A stretch of DNA of 64,000 bases from Pedobacter punctiformis (GTDB lineage Bacteria; Bacteroidota; Bacteroidia; Sphingobacteriales; Sphingobacteriaceae). The stretch lies in assembly GCF_027213715.1 (NCBI RefSeq), contig NZ_JAPWGM010000005.1, forward strand, positions 248,001 to 312,000. Reading direction: 5' to 3'. The notes beneath the pieces are model-generated. The model saw only the letters and a list, made by a program, of their open reading frames with translations. It had not been told where the DNA came from and searched no databases. The translations under genes and the position numbers were made by a program. Shown in pieces: positions 33,861 through 42,707 of this stretch. How positions within the stretch are numbered: position 1 is the first letter of the stretch; the number at the start of each line of letters is the position of its first letter.

Positions 33861-36074
33861 TTACTGCACCTTTAAATTCTTTTCCTTAATTACCCTGGTC
33901 GTATCCTTTTTTGGAAAGATGGGTTTAATACCAAAGTTTGCGGTATCTGATATAGAAGGTTTTGGTGCCGTAACTTTTGAAGCCGGTGGAGCACCCGTTT
34001 TCGCAGCTGTACCAGTTGTTGGTGTAGTTGTTTTTTTTGCAGGAAGTTTTGGCTTTGCCTTTTTCATTGCAGAGCCAATGGCATCTTTTTTAGATTTCGG
34101 TCTTTCCTTTGGTTTCCACGAAAATCCCTTTAGTACATTGTCTTTATTTACAGTGTTTTCAGGATTTAATGCCCCCTCAATACTCTTTATGTAAATAATA
34201 TCTTCAATATCGTTTTCCTTAAAAACAAATTTTATACGGCTGCTTACCGTCTGGTTCATTTCCTTATAAACCTTGGTGCTGTCATCCTGTGTATAATAAA
34301 TACTTTCTGCATTACCATCCACATACAGGTTTTTAAGCTTTCCATCGTTGAAAAAGCCAGTCATATACCTGCCTTTAATTTGATTAAAGCGGAGAGAATC
34401 CTTTGGCGTATTGACCAGAAACGCATTTCTAAAAGCCTGAAGGTTATTCAGCTTATTCTTTTTAAACTGTACATAAATGGTATCGCCAATTTGTTGTGAT
34501 CCCTCTGACCAAATAACCGGATTGATAAAACAGCGCAACGTAGAATCGCCACTCGTGTAAAACAAGCTATCAGTTTTTGCCTGAATATTGCTTTTATAAA
34601 TCTTAACATCGTGATAAGCCTTTATAATCCGCGTTTGAACAGTATCTGCAGGATTAAACTTCGCTGTATCTGTTTTTAAGCCTGTGGTTTTTATGTTATT
34701 AATCAGTTTGTTTGCCGACTCGATACCAGGTTTCTTAGCCAGGTTTTTAGCTAAACTATCCGTTTTTATTTTAGAAAGATTTTTGATGACAGAATCAGTC
34801 TTAACTTTGATATCTTTTTTGGTACTGTCCAGTTTAGCTTTGGGCAAACCGACCGGAATAGAATCTACTTTAACTTTTAAGCTGTCATTGAGGTCTTTCG
34901 ACAAAACCTTGGCTTTATCCAGCAGTTTGTCTTCCTCCTTAGGTTTGTTTTTTTGCTTCCTATTTCCACCTTTTTTATCAGGAGCACTTTTATCATCCAC
35001 ACTTGTAGGATTGCTTTCTGTTTTGTTTTCGCCCTTTTCTTTCTTTGTAGCCCCCTCTTCATCATCATCGCCTACCTGATTGTCGGCTTTAATTGATATT
35101 TTAGGAATCAACTTTAGCGTTTTTTGCAAAACCATCTGAGTTTCCAGGGTATCCGCACCAAGCCATAAACTATCCGGTCGTTTTTTGCCCTTCACTAAAA
35201 TGGAGTCTTCCGTTCCTATTCCCAAATAGGCATTTCGGGTTACTAATGTCCGTTGATCGGCTTTATAATAGTAACCCAAATCACCAAACATCTTCATTTT
35301 ATCTTTTGTATCTGAAAACACAATATTTTTGACCGCTTTACCATATCCAATTTTACCGAAATAGTATAAACTGTCGCCTTTTAAAGACCTGGTACCCTGT
35401 GTATATAAATTTTTCTTTCCAAAATACGCATCCTCAGTCATGGTATTATAGGCGCCATTCTCGGTATATAAATTATCATCTTTACCTTTAATGTTAGTTG
35501 GCCCATAAAAATAAGTCCACTTACTTTGGGTATTATAACGCATTGTATCCGATTTAATGGTACTCTGTGGGGTAACCACAACAACATTATACCGGAAATA
35601 AGCATCGTTACTGGCGCTGAAATAATAACCATTTTTACTGGTCAGGGTTACTTCCTGATTTACAATTTTCCCACCACTGGTATAAGTTCCAATTTTGCTT
35701 AGAGTATTATAATCTAAAACATTGGTGGTTAAAACTGATGTTGGGTCTTTCATTTGAACATTCCCGGTTAAATGGGCATGTTTTGTATTCCCATCGTATT
35801 CCAGCTGGTCCGAATAAATATCAGTAGTTAACTGGTTGATGTGTACATTTTTAAAAGCTTCGAAATAATTGCGCTTAATGTAGTAAACCGCACTATCGCA
35901 AGTTAATGTTGCATTATCTTGTTGGAAAACAGGGTTTTTTAAAAACGATCTGTTTTCTTTTGCGAAAACTTTAATAGAAGAAAAAGAAACAACCTTAATC
36001 TTTGATCCGACTTGCTGACCGAATAAAAGAGGAGGGCATATTAATAAGAATAGAAAGACAAATAATTTTTGCAC
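33861..36074 (-). CDS. OstA-like (LptA/LptD N-domain-like) outer-membrane biogenesis protein
   Basis: 737 residues from a GTG start (36074), with a signal peptide ending FGQQ near residue 21. Repeating beta-jellyroll elements such as ATLTCDSAVYYIK, DQLEYDGNTKHAHLTGNVQM and GYYFSASNDAYF are typical of OstA/LptA-like domains, and a second set follows around 480-640. Between them (about 335-460) is a long Lys/Asp/Ser low-complexity insert, and the C-terminus is Lys/Pro/Thr-rich. It probably helps lipopolysaccharide transport. A -7 box (36079-36086) sits 4 nt from the start codon, beside a palindrome at 36095-36110. Confidence 0.85.
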   Translation of the reverse strand: MQKLFVFLFLLICPPLLFGQQVGSKIKVVSFSSIKVFAKENRSFLKNPVFQQDNATLTCDSAVYYIKRNYFEAFKNVHINQLTTDIYSDQLEYDGNTKHAHLTGNVQMKDPTSVLTTNVLDYNTLSKIGTYTSGGKIVNQEVTLTSKNGYYFSASNDAYFRYNVVVVTPQSTIKSDTMRYNTQSKWTYFYGPTNIKGKDDNLYTENGAYNTMTEDAYFGKKNLYTQGTRSLKGDSLYYFGKIGYGKAVKNIVFSDTKDKMKMFGDLGYYYKADQRTLVTRNAYLGIGTEDSILVKGKKRPDSLWLGADTLETQMVLQKTLKLIPKISIKADNQVGDDDEEGATKKEKGENKTESNPTSVDDKSAPDKKGGNRKQKNKPKEEDKLLDKAKVLSKDLNDSLKVKVDSIPVGLPKAKLDSTKKDIKVKTDSVIKNLSKIKTDSLAKNLAKKPGIESANKLINNIKTTGLKTDTAKFNPADTVQTRIIKAYHDVKIYKSNIQAKTDSLFYTSGDSTLRCFINPVIWSEGSQQIGDTIYVQFKKNKLNNLQAFRNAFLVNTPKDSLRFNQIKGRYMTGFFNDGKLKNLYVDGNAESIYYTQDDSTKVYKEMNQTVSSRIKFVFKENDIEDIIYIKSIEGALNPENTVNKDNVLKGFSWKPKERPKSKKDAIGSAMKKAKPKLPAKKTTTPTTGTAAKTGAPPASKVTAPKPSISDTANFGIKPIFPKKDTTRVIKEKNLKVQ

Positions 36075-36078
36075 CCTA

Positions 36079-36086
36079 CAAAGTTA
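36079..36086 (-). promoter_or_regulatory. -7 promoter element of the OstA-like gene
   Basis: TAacTTTG on the minus strand, ending 4 nt before the GTG start, implying a leaderless or nearly leaderless message. Confidence 0.5.
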
Positions 36087-36094
36087 GTTTTTTG

Positions 36095-36110
36095 TTCCGA
36101 ACGTTCGGAA
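36095..36110. promoter_or_regulatory. Perfect 16-bp palindrome, candidate operator
   Basis: TTCCGAACGTTCGGAA, a perfect dyad without spacer, as seen for TetR-type repressors. It overlaps the expected -33 positions of both divergent promoters (-7 boxes at 36079-36086 and 36128-36135), so one bound protein could act on both genes. No candidate regulator gene is adjacent. Confidence 0.55.
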
Positions 36111-36127
36111 TAACAGTTAAAATTAAA

Positions 36128-36135
36128 TATTTTTG
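36128..36135 (+). promoter_or_regulatory. -7 promoter element of tilS
   Basis: TAttTTTG, matching TAnnTTTG, ends 4 nt before the tilS ATG at 36140. Confidence 0.45.
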
Positions 36136-36139
36136 ATGA

Positions 36140-37471
36140 ATGTTACCCTTACAGCAATTTCAGGATTTTATTGAAAAAGAAGCTTTATTTACTAAAGATA
36201 ATAAAATTCTTTTGGCCGTAAGCGGTGGCAGGGATTCGGTATTAATGCTGCATCTTTTTAAAGCATTGAGTATTGAAGTTGGTGTAGCACATTGCAATTT
36301 TAATTTACGGGCAGAAGAAGCACAACGGGATGAACATTTTGTTAAAATGCTCTGCGATCGTTTTGAAACTCCTTTTTATGTAACGCATTTTGACACAAAA
36401 AAATATGCTGCAGTACATAAAATTTCTACCCAGATGGCGGCAAGAGATTTACGCTACCAATGGTTTGAAACCATCAGGGGAAAAGAAGGCTATGATTATA
36501 TTGCCTTAGCGCAGCATCAAAATGATGCCATTGAAACGGTTTTAATTAACCTGATTAGGGGTACGGGCATTAGTGGTTTGCATGGTATTTTGCCAAAGAG
36601 AGATTTTTTAATCAGGCCATTATTGTTTTTAAACCGGGAAGAAATAGACCAGCTTATTGAAGATAATCATATTAATTTTGTAGAAGATGGTTCTAACCTG
36701 AGCACCGATTACACCCGGAATAAATTAAGACTTCAGGTTATTCCGCATTTAAAGGAAATTAATCCAAACCTCGAAAATACCTTTACTCAAAATATGGCCA
36801 GGTTTTCGGAGATAGAAACCTTTTTAAAAGTTCAGGTGGAGGATTTATCCCAAAAGTTACTGCAAAAAAAGGCTGATGGTATTTACATTGCTCTGGATAA
36901 AATAGCAGCATTAAAACCTCAGCAATTATTGCTTTTCGAATTGTTAAAACCTTTCGGCTTTACAAATGCGGTTGTCGAAGAAATTTTAGCTTCAGTGAAG
37001 AGTTTAAGCGGAACTCATTTTTTCAGCTCACATTACCAGGCCATTATTAACCGTGATTATCTGATTATTGCAAAGCATCCAATAGCAAATCATCAGCATC
37101 AGGTGATTCATCCAAATATGGAAAAAATAAATTTTTTAGGGCAGGAAATCTGTATGTCTTTTTCAGATGATTTAACCTTTGAACCTTTAAAATTTAAATC
37201 ATTTGCAGATTTTGATAAACTGATTTTTCCGCTAATATTAAGAAGCTGGGAGCAGGGTGATAAATTTATTCCTTTGGGCATGCGAAATTTTAAGAAAATT
37301 AGTGATTTTTTTATCGATGAGAAACTACCTTTGCATTTAAAGGAAACGACCCCTTTACTCATTAACGGTAATGGAGAAATCATTTGGGTTGCGGGCATGC
37401 GACCGGATAACCGCTATAAATTAACCGGGGCAACCAAAAAAGTTGCTATATTCGAACTCAAAATAAATTAA
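36140..37471 (+). CDS. tilS: tRNA(Ile)-lysidine synthetase
   Basis: 443 residues. The P-loop-like SGGRDSVLMLHL (about 30-41) of N-type ATP pyrophosphatases, GVAHCNFNLR, ALAQHQNDAIETVLINLIRGTG and the C-terminal TilS domains (GDKFIPLGMRNFKKISDFFID, split) identify the enzyme. It adds lysine to C34 of tRNA-Ile(CAU), switching decoding from AUG to AUA, and is essential. Divergent from the OstA-like gene and followed immediately by a small membrane protein gene. Confidence 0.97.
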   Translation: MLPLQQFQDFIEKEALFTKDNKILLAVSGGRDSVLMLHLFKALSIEVGVAHCNFNLRAEEAQRDEHFVKMLCDRFETPFYVTHFDTKKYAAVHKISTQMAARDLRYQWFETIRGKEGYDYIALAQHQNDAIETVLINLIRGTGISGLHGILPKRDFLIRPLLFLNREEIDQLIEDNHINFVEDGSNLSTDYTRNKLRLQVIPHLKEINPNLENTFTQNMARFSEIETFLKVQVEDLSQKLLQKKADGIYIALDKIAALKPQQLLLFELLKPFGFTNAVVEEILASVKSLSGTHFFSSHYQAIINRDYLIIAKHPIANHQHQVIHPNMEKINFLGQEICMSFSDDLTFEPLKFKSFADFDKLIFPLILRSWEQGDKFIPLGMRNFKKISDFFIDEKLPLHLKETTPLLINGNGEIIWVAGMRPDNRYKLTGATKKVAIFELKIN

Positions 37472-37957
37472 TTGGAAAACAAGTACGCATATATAGAAAA
37501 ACAATACATCGGCAGGGATTATGTCCGCATATTTATCAGGCTGATTATGGCTGCATTTTGTTTTGCTACCTACGTTTACGAACGCGACCGCGATAATACA
37601 CAGGATCTTTTTTTAGTGGTTGGTTTCGGTATTATTGGCGTTTCCATGATTTTATTGTTCTTAATTCAGTATAAAATAGTGGTTGATAATAAAAGCCTTA
37701 TTTTGGACGGGCTTTGGACAACCAAAAGAGTGAAAATAGATTTAAACAGTATTGTAGATGTTCGTAAAGGTGTTTATAGCCGGTATTTTTTTAACAACCC
37801 CGTTTATAACCTGCATACCAAGGGCACCATTCGTTTTTATTCTTCGGGTAAAGATGCTGTAGTGCTAACAGATCGTGATGGTTTGGAGTATTTTATTGGT
37901 ACCCAACGACCTAATGAGCTGTTACTGGTTATAAAAGACGAAATGAGCAAAGCTTAA
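37472..37957 (+). CDS. Small membrane protein with PH-like domain
   Basis: 161 residues using a TTG start right after the tilS stop codon (zero gap), suggesting coupling. Two membrane spans (about 21-36 FIRLIMAAFCFATYVYE, and 45-66 FLVVGFGIIGVSMILLF) are followed by a soluble beta-rich part (IKYKIVVDNKSLILDG-like pattern, VKIDLNSIVDVRKG, VVLTDRDGLEYFIGTQRP) resembling bacterial PH domains. Function unknown. Confidence 0.7.
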   Translation: MENKYAYIEKQYIGRDYVRIFIRLIMAAFCFATYVYERDRDNTQDLFLVVGFGIIGVSMILLFLIQYKIVVDNKSLILDGLWTTKRVKIDLNSIVDVRKGVYSRYFFNNPVYNLHTKGTIRFYSSGKDAVVLTDRDGLEYFIGTQRPNELLLVIKDEMSKA

Positions 37958-38101
37958 GCATTATCATAAACTAGGGGAATATTTTTCTCAAATTTCATCA
38001 CCCAATTCATCTTAAATTAGTAAAAAATAGCTTCTGGCCTTCAGAAATGGCCTATTTGTTTTTAGGCATTTGATTTGAAATACCATTGTAAAATAATTCT
38101 T

Positions 38102-38563
38102 ATGAAGAAAATAATTTTACTTGGTTTATTATCTGTAGCCTGTGCACCACTTTTCGCACAAACCTATAATCCTAAAGTTTCCAGAGATTCGCTTGGCGTT
38201 TTAAACAGTAGAATAGAAATACTTAAAACGAATATAAAAGTGATGGAACTAAAAGTGAAAGAATCTGAAGAGGAGGCCAATGTAGAGAAGCTGAGATTAA
38301 AACTTTTAGAAGCAAACGGAAATGCAAAAGAGTCTTCTGAAAAGGCAAGCAAGAACAGTAACAGAACGGATGCCGGATCTTCTGTAGATTTAAAAACGAT
38401 GGAAAAATTATCGAAAAAAGCTAAAAGTGATGCGGACGATGCTTTAAAAGCATTGGAGCGTTTTAATAAACAGATTTCGAAAGTAGAAGACATCCGTTCG
38501 CAAATACAAGCTGAAGAGCGCAAGCTGGGCTATAAAAAACCTTTAGTCGCTTTTAATTACTAA
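38102..38563 (+). CDS. Exported coiled-coil protein
   Basis: 153 residues from ATG 38102 (MKKIILLGLLSV); the longer frame would start at TTG. Signal peptide ending PLFAQ (about 20). Residues 30-140 are nearly all charged heptad-like helix (LNSRIEILKTNIKVMELKVKE, SEEEANVEKLRLKLLE, ISKVEDIRSQIQAEER), interrupted by a Ser/Asn-rich joint. Probably a periplasmic or outer-membrane coiled coil. Not recognised as a named family. Confidence 0.7.
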   Translation: MKKIILLGLLSVACAPLFAQTYNPKVSRDSLGVLNSRIEILKTNIKVMELKVKESEEEANVEKLRLKLLEANGNAKESSEKASKNSNRTDAGSSVDLKTMEKLSKKAKSDADDALKALERFNKQISKVEDIRSQIQAEERKLGYKKPLVAFNY

Positions 38564-38634
38564 CGGGGATAATCTGAAAGAAATTCCTGTTTTTTATTGC
38601 AATTGCCTTACACACATTTTAGAATTAATTGGGG

Positions 38635-38642
38635 TACATTTG
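38635..38642 (+). promoter_or_regulatory. -7 promoter element of bshA
   Basis: TAcaTTTG, 24 nt before the bshA start; no clear -33 element. Confidence 0.45.
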
Positions 38643-38666
38643 TGCTAACAACAATACATTTTACAA

Positions 38667-39809
38667 ATGAAGATAGGAATTGTTTGCTACCCCACTTTTG
38701 GCGGTAGTGGCGTGGTTGCAACTGAATTAGGGAAAGCTTTGGCTAACGAAGGCCATCAGGTTCATTTCATAACATATAGTCAACCCGCAAGGCTGGATTT
38801 CTTCTCTGCGAATTTATTTTACCATGAAGTTTCCGTTCGGGATTACCCGCTGTTTGACTATGCTCCTTACGAATCGGCATTAGCCAGTAAATTAGTTGAT
38901 GTTGTTCGGTTTGAGCAATTAGATGTATTGCATGTGCATTATGCTATTCCGCATGCATCAGCAGCATTTATGGCAAAGCAGATATTGGCCAGCTACGGAA
39001 TTCACATTCCGGTAGTCACCACTTTGCATGGTACCGATATTACGCTGGTTGGTAAAGATCCTACCTATAAACCTGTTGTTACCTTTTCTATTAACCAAAG
39101 TGATGGAGTTACCACCGTATCTCAGGATTTAAAAGAAGATACTTTTAAACATTTTGACATTACCAAAGACATTAAGGTAATCCCCAACTTTATAGATTTC
39201 AGTCGTTTCAGCCTACAGGCAAAAGACCATTTTAAAAAAGCAATTGCCCCGGATAATGAACGGATTTTAATTCATACCAGTAATTTCCGAAAAGTAAAAC
39301 GTACGGCCGATGTGATTCGCATTTTTGAGAAAGTACAGGCTGAAATACCCTCTAAATTGTTAATGGTAGGCGATGGCCCCGAACGAGTATACGACGAGCA
39401 ACTGTGCCGTACCCTTGGCATTTGCGACCATGTTCGTTTTCTGGGTAAACAAGATGCTATTGAAGAAATCCTTTCTGTTTCTGATTTGTTCTTAATGCCT
39501 TCAGAATCTGAGAGTTTTGGATTAGCCGCTTTAGAGGCTATGGCTTGTAAGGTACCTGCCATTACCACCAATGCAGGCGGACTGCCAGAATTGAATATAG
39601 ATGGTTTTTGTGGTTTCATGAGCAATGTTGGCGATGTTGATGATATGGCTGCACATGCAATTGAAATATTGAAAGATGATGCTATCTTAAAACAATTTAA
39701 GGAAAACGCCTTTAAAAGAGCGCAGGATTTCGACCTGAAAAAAATCTTACCATCTTACATTAATTTCTACAAAGAAATAATAGAAAATTCTTTGCAGACA
39801 AAATACTAG
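38667..39809 (+). CDS. bshA: N-acetyl-alpha-D-glucosaminyl L-malate synthase BshA
   Basis: 380 residues, GT4 glycosyltransferase. IVCYPTFGGSGVVATELGKAL is the BshA-type start (split here), TTLHGTDITLVG and TVSQDLKEDT lie in the acceptor region, NFRKVKR and VGDGPER in the donor pocket, and PSESESFGLAALEAMAC is the EX7E motif. It joins GlcNAc to L-malate, the first step of bacillithiol synthesis. bshB and bshC are not in the window, but ypdA (56539) is. Confidence 0.95.
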   Translation: MKIGIVCYPTFGGSGVVATELGKALANEGHQVHFITYSQPARLDFFSANLFYHEVSVRDYPLFDYAPYESALASKLVDVVRFEQLDVLHVHYAIPHASAAFMAKQILASYGIHIPVVTTLHGTDITLVGKDPTYKPVVTFSINQSDGVTTVSQDLKEDTFKHFDITKDIKVIPNFIDFSRFSLQAKDHFKKAIAPDNERILIHTSNFRKVKRTADVIRIFEKVQAEIPSKLLMVGDGPERVYDEQLCRTLGICDHVRFLGKQDAIEEILSVSDLFLMPSESESFGLAALEAMACKVPAITTNAGGLPELNIDGFCGFMSNVGDVDDMAAHAIEILKDDAILKQFKENAFKRAQDFDLKKILPSYINFYKEIIENSLQTKY

Positions 39810-40034
39810 AATTTGGTTTTAAGTGTGTTAAAAGCTTATATTTAGGCTTTGAGGGCTGTTTTGTGAGAAAATAATCTTCGATTAGATAACGTAGAGCAAG
39901 ATCAAACGTTTGTCTTTTGCCGGAAGATTTGCATGATTTTTTATTAAAATAATCATGATGATCAAACTCAAAATAGTTTCTCAATCCGGTTTTGCTGCCG
40001 GGCCATAAAAATATTTATAACAACTTAAACACAA

Positions 40035-41912
40035 ATGAAAACCACTCTTATTGCTATTGCGCTGCTATTGACTTTTGCAGCAAATTCTGAGGCTCAAACC
40101 AAAAAGACCACTAAACACACCTTTGCAATTGCCGATGGTAATTTTTTATTAGACGGTAAATCTGTACAGATTCATAGTGGCGAAATGCATTATGCCCGAA
40201 TCCCGAAACCTTATTGGCGTCATCGTTTAAAAATGATGAAAGCAATGGGTTTAAATGCTGTTGCTACCTATGTTTTTTGGAATTACCATGAAACTGCTCC
40301 CGGAGTTTGGGATTTCAAAACCGAAAACAGAGATGTTGCCGAATACATCAAAATTGCACAGGAGGAAGGTTTATTCGTAATTCTTCGCCCGGGGCCATAC
40401 GTATGTGCCGAGTGGGAATTTGGTGGCTACCCATGGTTTTTGCAAAAAGTACCTGGTATGGTTATTCGTGGCAACAATCCACAATATTTAGCGGCAACAA
40501 AAGCTTATTTTACCGCACTATACGGGCAAGTAAAAAACCTGTTGGTTAGTAACGGTGGTCCTATTGTAATGGTGCAGGGCGAAAACGAATTTGGCTCTTA
40601 TGTAGCTCAACGTAAAGATGTTTCTTTAGAAGAACATAAAAAGTATAGTGCGGCTGTGTTTCAGCAGTTAAAAGATGTTGGTTTTAATGTGCCTTTTTTT
40701 ACCTCAGATGGCAGCTGGTTATTTGAAGGTGGCGCATTGCCTGGAGCATTGCCAATGGCAAACGGAGAAGATGATGTAGCCAAACTTAAAGAACTGGTAA
40801 ACAAATACCATGATGGCAAAGGCCCTTATATGGTAGCCGAATTTTATCCGGGCTGGTTAGATCACTGGGCAGAGCCTTTCCCGAAAGTTTCTACACAAGC
40901 AGTGGTTAAACAAACGCAGAAATATTTAGATGGTGGCGTATCTTTTAATTATTATATGGTGCATGGCGGTACAAATTTTGGTTTTACATCTGGTGCTAAT
41001 TATGATAACAAACACGATATTCAACCGGATTTAACCAGTTACGATTACGATGCACCGATTAGTGAAGCAGGTTGGGCCACTGAAAAATATAATGCATTAA
41101 GAGCTTTACTTAAAAAGCCTGAAACGCCAGCCGTTCCGGCTAAAAACCCGGTAATTTCTATTCCTGCTATTAAACTTACAAAAGCGGTAGATTTAGAGGA
41201 TATAAAAAGCAAAATCACGCCGGTAAATGATGATAAACCTTTAACTTTTGAAGCTTTAAATCAAGGCCATGGTTACGTTTGGTATAGCAAAAAATTTAAT
41301 CAGCCAATTAGTGGTAAATTAGAATTGGCCGGTCTTCGCGATTATGCTATAGTTTATGTTAACGGAACAAAGGTTGCTGAGTTAAACAGCTATTATAAAA
41401 AATACGATTGTGAAATAGATATTCCTTTTAATGCGGTTTTGGATATCGTGGTTGAAAATATGGGGCGTATTAATTATGGTTCAAAAATCATCAACAGTAC
41501 AAAGGGTATAATTTCTCCGGTAATTATTAACGGACAAACCATTACCGGAAATTGGGATATGTATAAATTACCGATGGATGTTGTGCCCAATTTAACCGCT
41601 GCCAAAAATTCGGCAACGGCGGGCAAACCTGCTGTTTATGAAGGAAGTTTTTCTTTAACTAAAACAGGAGATACTTTCCTTGATATGCGTGACTGGGGTA
41701 AAGGCATTGTTTTTATTAATGGTATAAACATTGGTCGTTACTGGAGTGTTGGGCCTCAGCAAACGCTTTATGTTCCGGGTTGCTGGTTAAAAGCAGGTAA
41801 AAATAGCATTGTAATTTTTGAACAGAAAAACGATGTAATGCACAGTTCGGTAAAATCTATTGAAACTCCGATCTTAGAAGAAGTAAAACCTGAAAACGGT
41901 CTGCCGAAATAA
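40035..41912 (+). CDS. Exported GH35 beta-galactosidase
   Basis: 625 residues with a signal peptide ending NSEAQ near 21. GH35 TIM barrel: IHSGEMHYARIPKPYW, LNAVATYVFWNYHE, ILRPGPYVCAEWEFGG (split), MVQGENEFGSY with the acid/base Glu, and MVAEFYPGWLDHW with the nucleophile Glu. C-terminal jelly-roll domains (GKLELAGLRDYAIVYVNG, WGKGIVFINGINIGRYW) follow. It cleaves terminal beta-galactose from oligosaccharides or glycoproteins in the periplasm. It stands alone, not in a polysaccharide utilisation locus. Terminator at 41927-41973. Confidence 0.95.
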   Translation: MKTTLIAIALLLTFAANSEAQTKKTTKHTFAIADGNFLLDGKSVQIHSGEMHYARIPKPYWRHRLKMMKAMGLNAVATYVFWNYHETAPGVWDFKTENRDVAEYIKIAQEEGLFVILRPGPYVCAEWEFGGYPWFLQKVPGMVIRGNNPQYLAATKAYFTALYGQVKNLLVSNGGPIVMVQGENEFGSYVAQRKDVSLEEHKKYSAAVFQQLKDVGFNVPFFTSDGSWLFEGGALPGALPMANGEDDVAKLKELVNKYHDGKGPYMVAEFYPGWLDHWAEPFPKVSTQAVVKQTQKYLDGGVSFNYYMVHGGTNFGFTSGANYDNKHDIQPDLTSYDYDAPISEAGWATEKYNALRALLKKPETPAVPAKNPVISIPAIKLTKAVDLEDIKSKITPVNDDKPLTFEALNQGHGYVWYSKKFNQPISGKLELAGLRDYAIVYVNGTKVAELNSYYKKYDCEIDIPFNAVLDIVVENMGRINYGSKIINSTKGIISPVIINGQTITGNWDMYKLPMDVVPNLTAAKNSATAGKPAVYEGSFSLTKTGDTFLDMRDWGKGIVFINGINIGRYWSVGPQQTLYVPGCWLKAGKNSIVIFEQKNDVMHSSVKSIETPILEEVKPENGLPK

Positions 41913-41926
41913 ATATTAAAAATACA

Positions 41927-41973
41927 GCCTGCAAATTTTACAAACGATAACTGTAAATTTTGCAGGCTTTTTT
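41927..41973 (+). terminator. Long terminator after the GH35 gene
   Basis: Arms of 16 bp (41927-41942 / 41952-41967) with one mismatch and a 9-nt loop, followed by six T. The rest of 41974-42194 shows only a minor GTCTC/GAGAC dyad near 41998-42013 and no gene. Confidence 0.85.
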
Positions 41974-42194
41974 ATGCCCTGAAATTTAAAGTATCGGGTC
42001 TCACCGTAGAGACAAAACAGAAATATTATCGCGATTATGAAGTCATTTTTAAAGCAAAATGAATCTCAAACACATCTTTAAATATTGATACTCAGTAAAT
42101 AGCAATTGAACTGAAGACCATGTTCATTTTTTCTGCGATATAAAAAATAAGTAAGCAAAACAAAACTTTCTCAAAATCAAATCATTATAAATCG

Positions 42195-42203
42195 TACCTT
42201 TGC
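42195..42203 (+). promoter_or_regulatory. -7 promoter element of the J-domain/KTSC gene
   Basis: TACCTTTGC, matching TAnnTTTG, a few bases before the ATG at 42209. It supports this start over an upstream TTG that would overlap the element. Confidence 0.55.
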
Positions 42204-42208
42204 GGCAA

Positions 42209-42655
42209 ATGAAAAAAATAGTAGATTATAGAAAGCTTTTGAACGTAGATAAAACGGCTGAGCTTGCAGCGCTTAAGTCGGTTTACCGTACTTTGATGAA
42301 AGAATGCCATCCGGATAAATTTCAGGTAGAAGAAGAGAGATTGGAGGCAGAAGCCAGAAGTAAAGACATTATCGAAGCTTATCATTTCCTGGTTAGTATT
42401 GCGCCAGAAACCCGTGAGCAAAATATAGAATCATATACTCAAACCATTACAAATTCTAATATTTTAGATTTTGAATACAAACAATCTGTTTTGAATATTC
42501 AGTTTTTTGATGGAAGTGCTTATGAATATTTTGATGTACCAAGAGCGATTTATATTAAACTGGTAAATGCAGATTCACCTGGCCGTTTTGCACGCCGTCA
42601 CATCTGCAGTTCTTTTCCATATCGTAATGTAGCTAAAGTAGCAGAACCTGCTTAA
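42209..42655 (+). CDS. J-domain + KTSC-domain protein
   Basis: 148 residues from ATG 42209. Residues 1-70 form a DnaJ-like J-domain (VDYRKLLNVDKTAELAALK, split, then RTLMKECHPDKFQ with the HPD motif). Residues about 80-140 form a KTSC domain (SNILDFEYKQSVLNIQF, YEYFDVPRAIYIKLVNA, SPGRFARRHI). A J-domain usually recruits Hsp70; KTSC proteins are found near lysyl-tRNA synthetase or phage functions in other bacteria. The fusion suggests a DnaK-linked role. Confidence 0.85.
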   Translation: MKKIVDYRKLLNVDKTAELAALKSVYRTLMKECHPDKFQVEEERLEAEARSKDIIEAYHFLVSIAPETREQNIESYTQTITNSNILDFEYKQSVLNIQFFDGSAYEYFDVPRAIYIKLVNADSPGRFARRHICSSFPYRNVAKVAEPA

Positions 42656-42673
42656 TAAAAAATAACGGATAAT

Positions 42674-42705
42674 AAAAAGGCTTATCATTTTGGTAAGCCT
42701 TTTTT
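42674..42705. terminator. Bidirectional terminator
   Basis: GGCTTA (42679-42684) / TAAGCC (42694-42699) with A5 and T6 flanks, between the convergent KTSC and dioxygenase genes. Confidence 0.82.
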
Positions 42706-42707
42706 GC

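Noticed and set aside
34684..35079. Plus-strand ORF of 131 codons opposite the OstA-like gene
   Set aside because: It mirrors the Lys/Ser/Asp low-complexity insert of the minus-strand gene (Leu/Ser/Phe-rich complement), a composition artefact.
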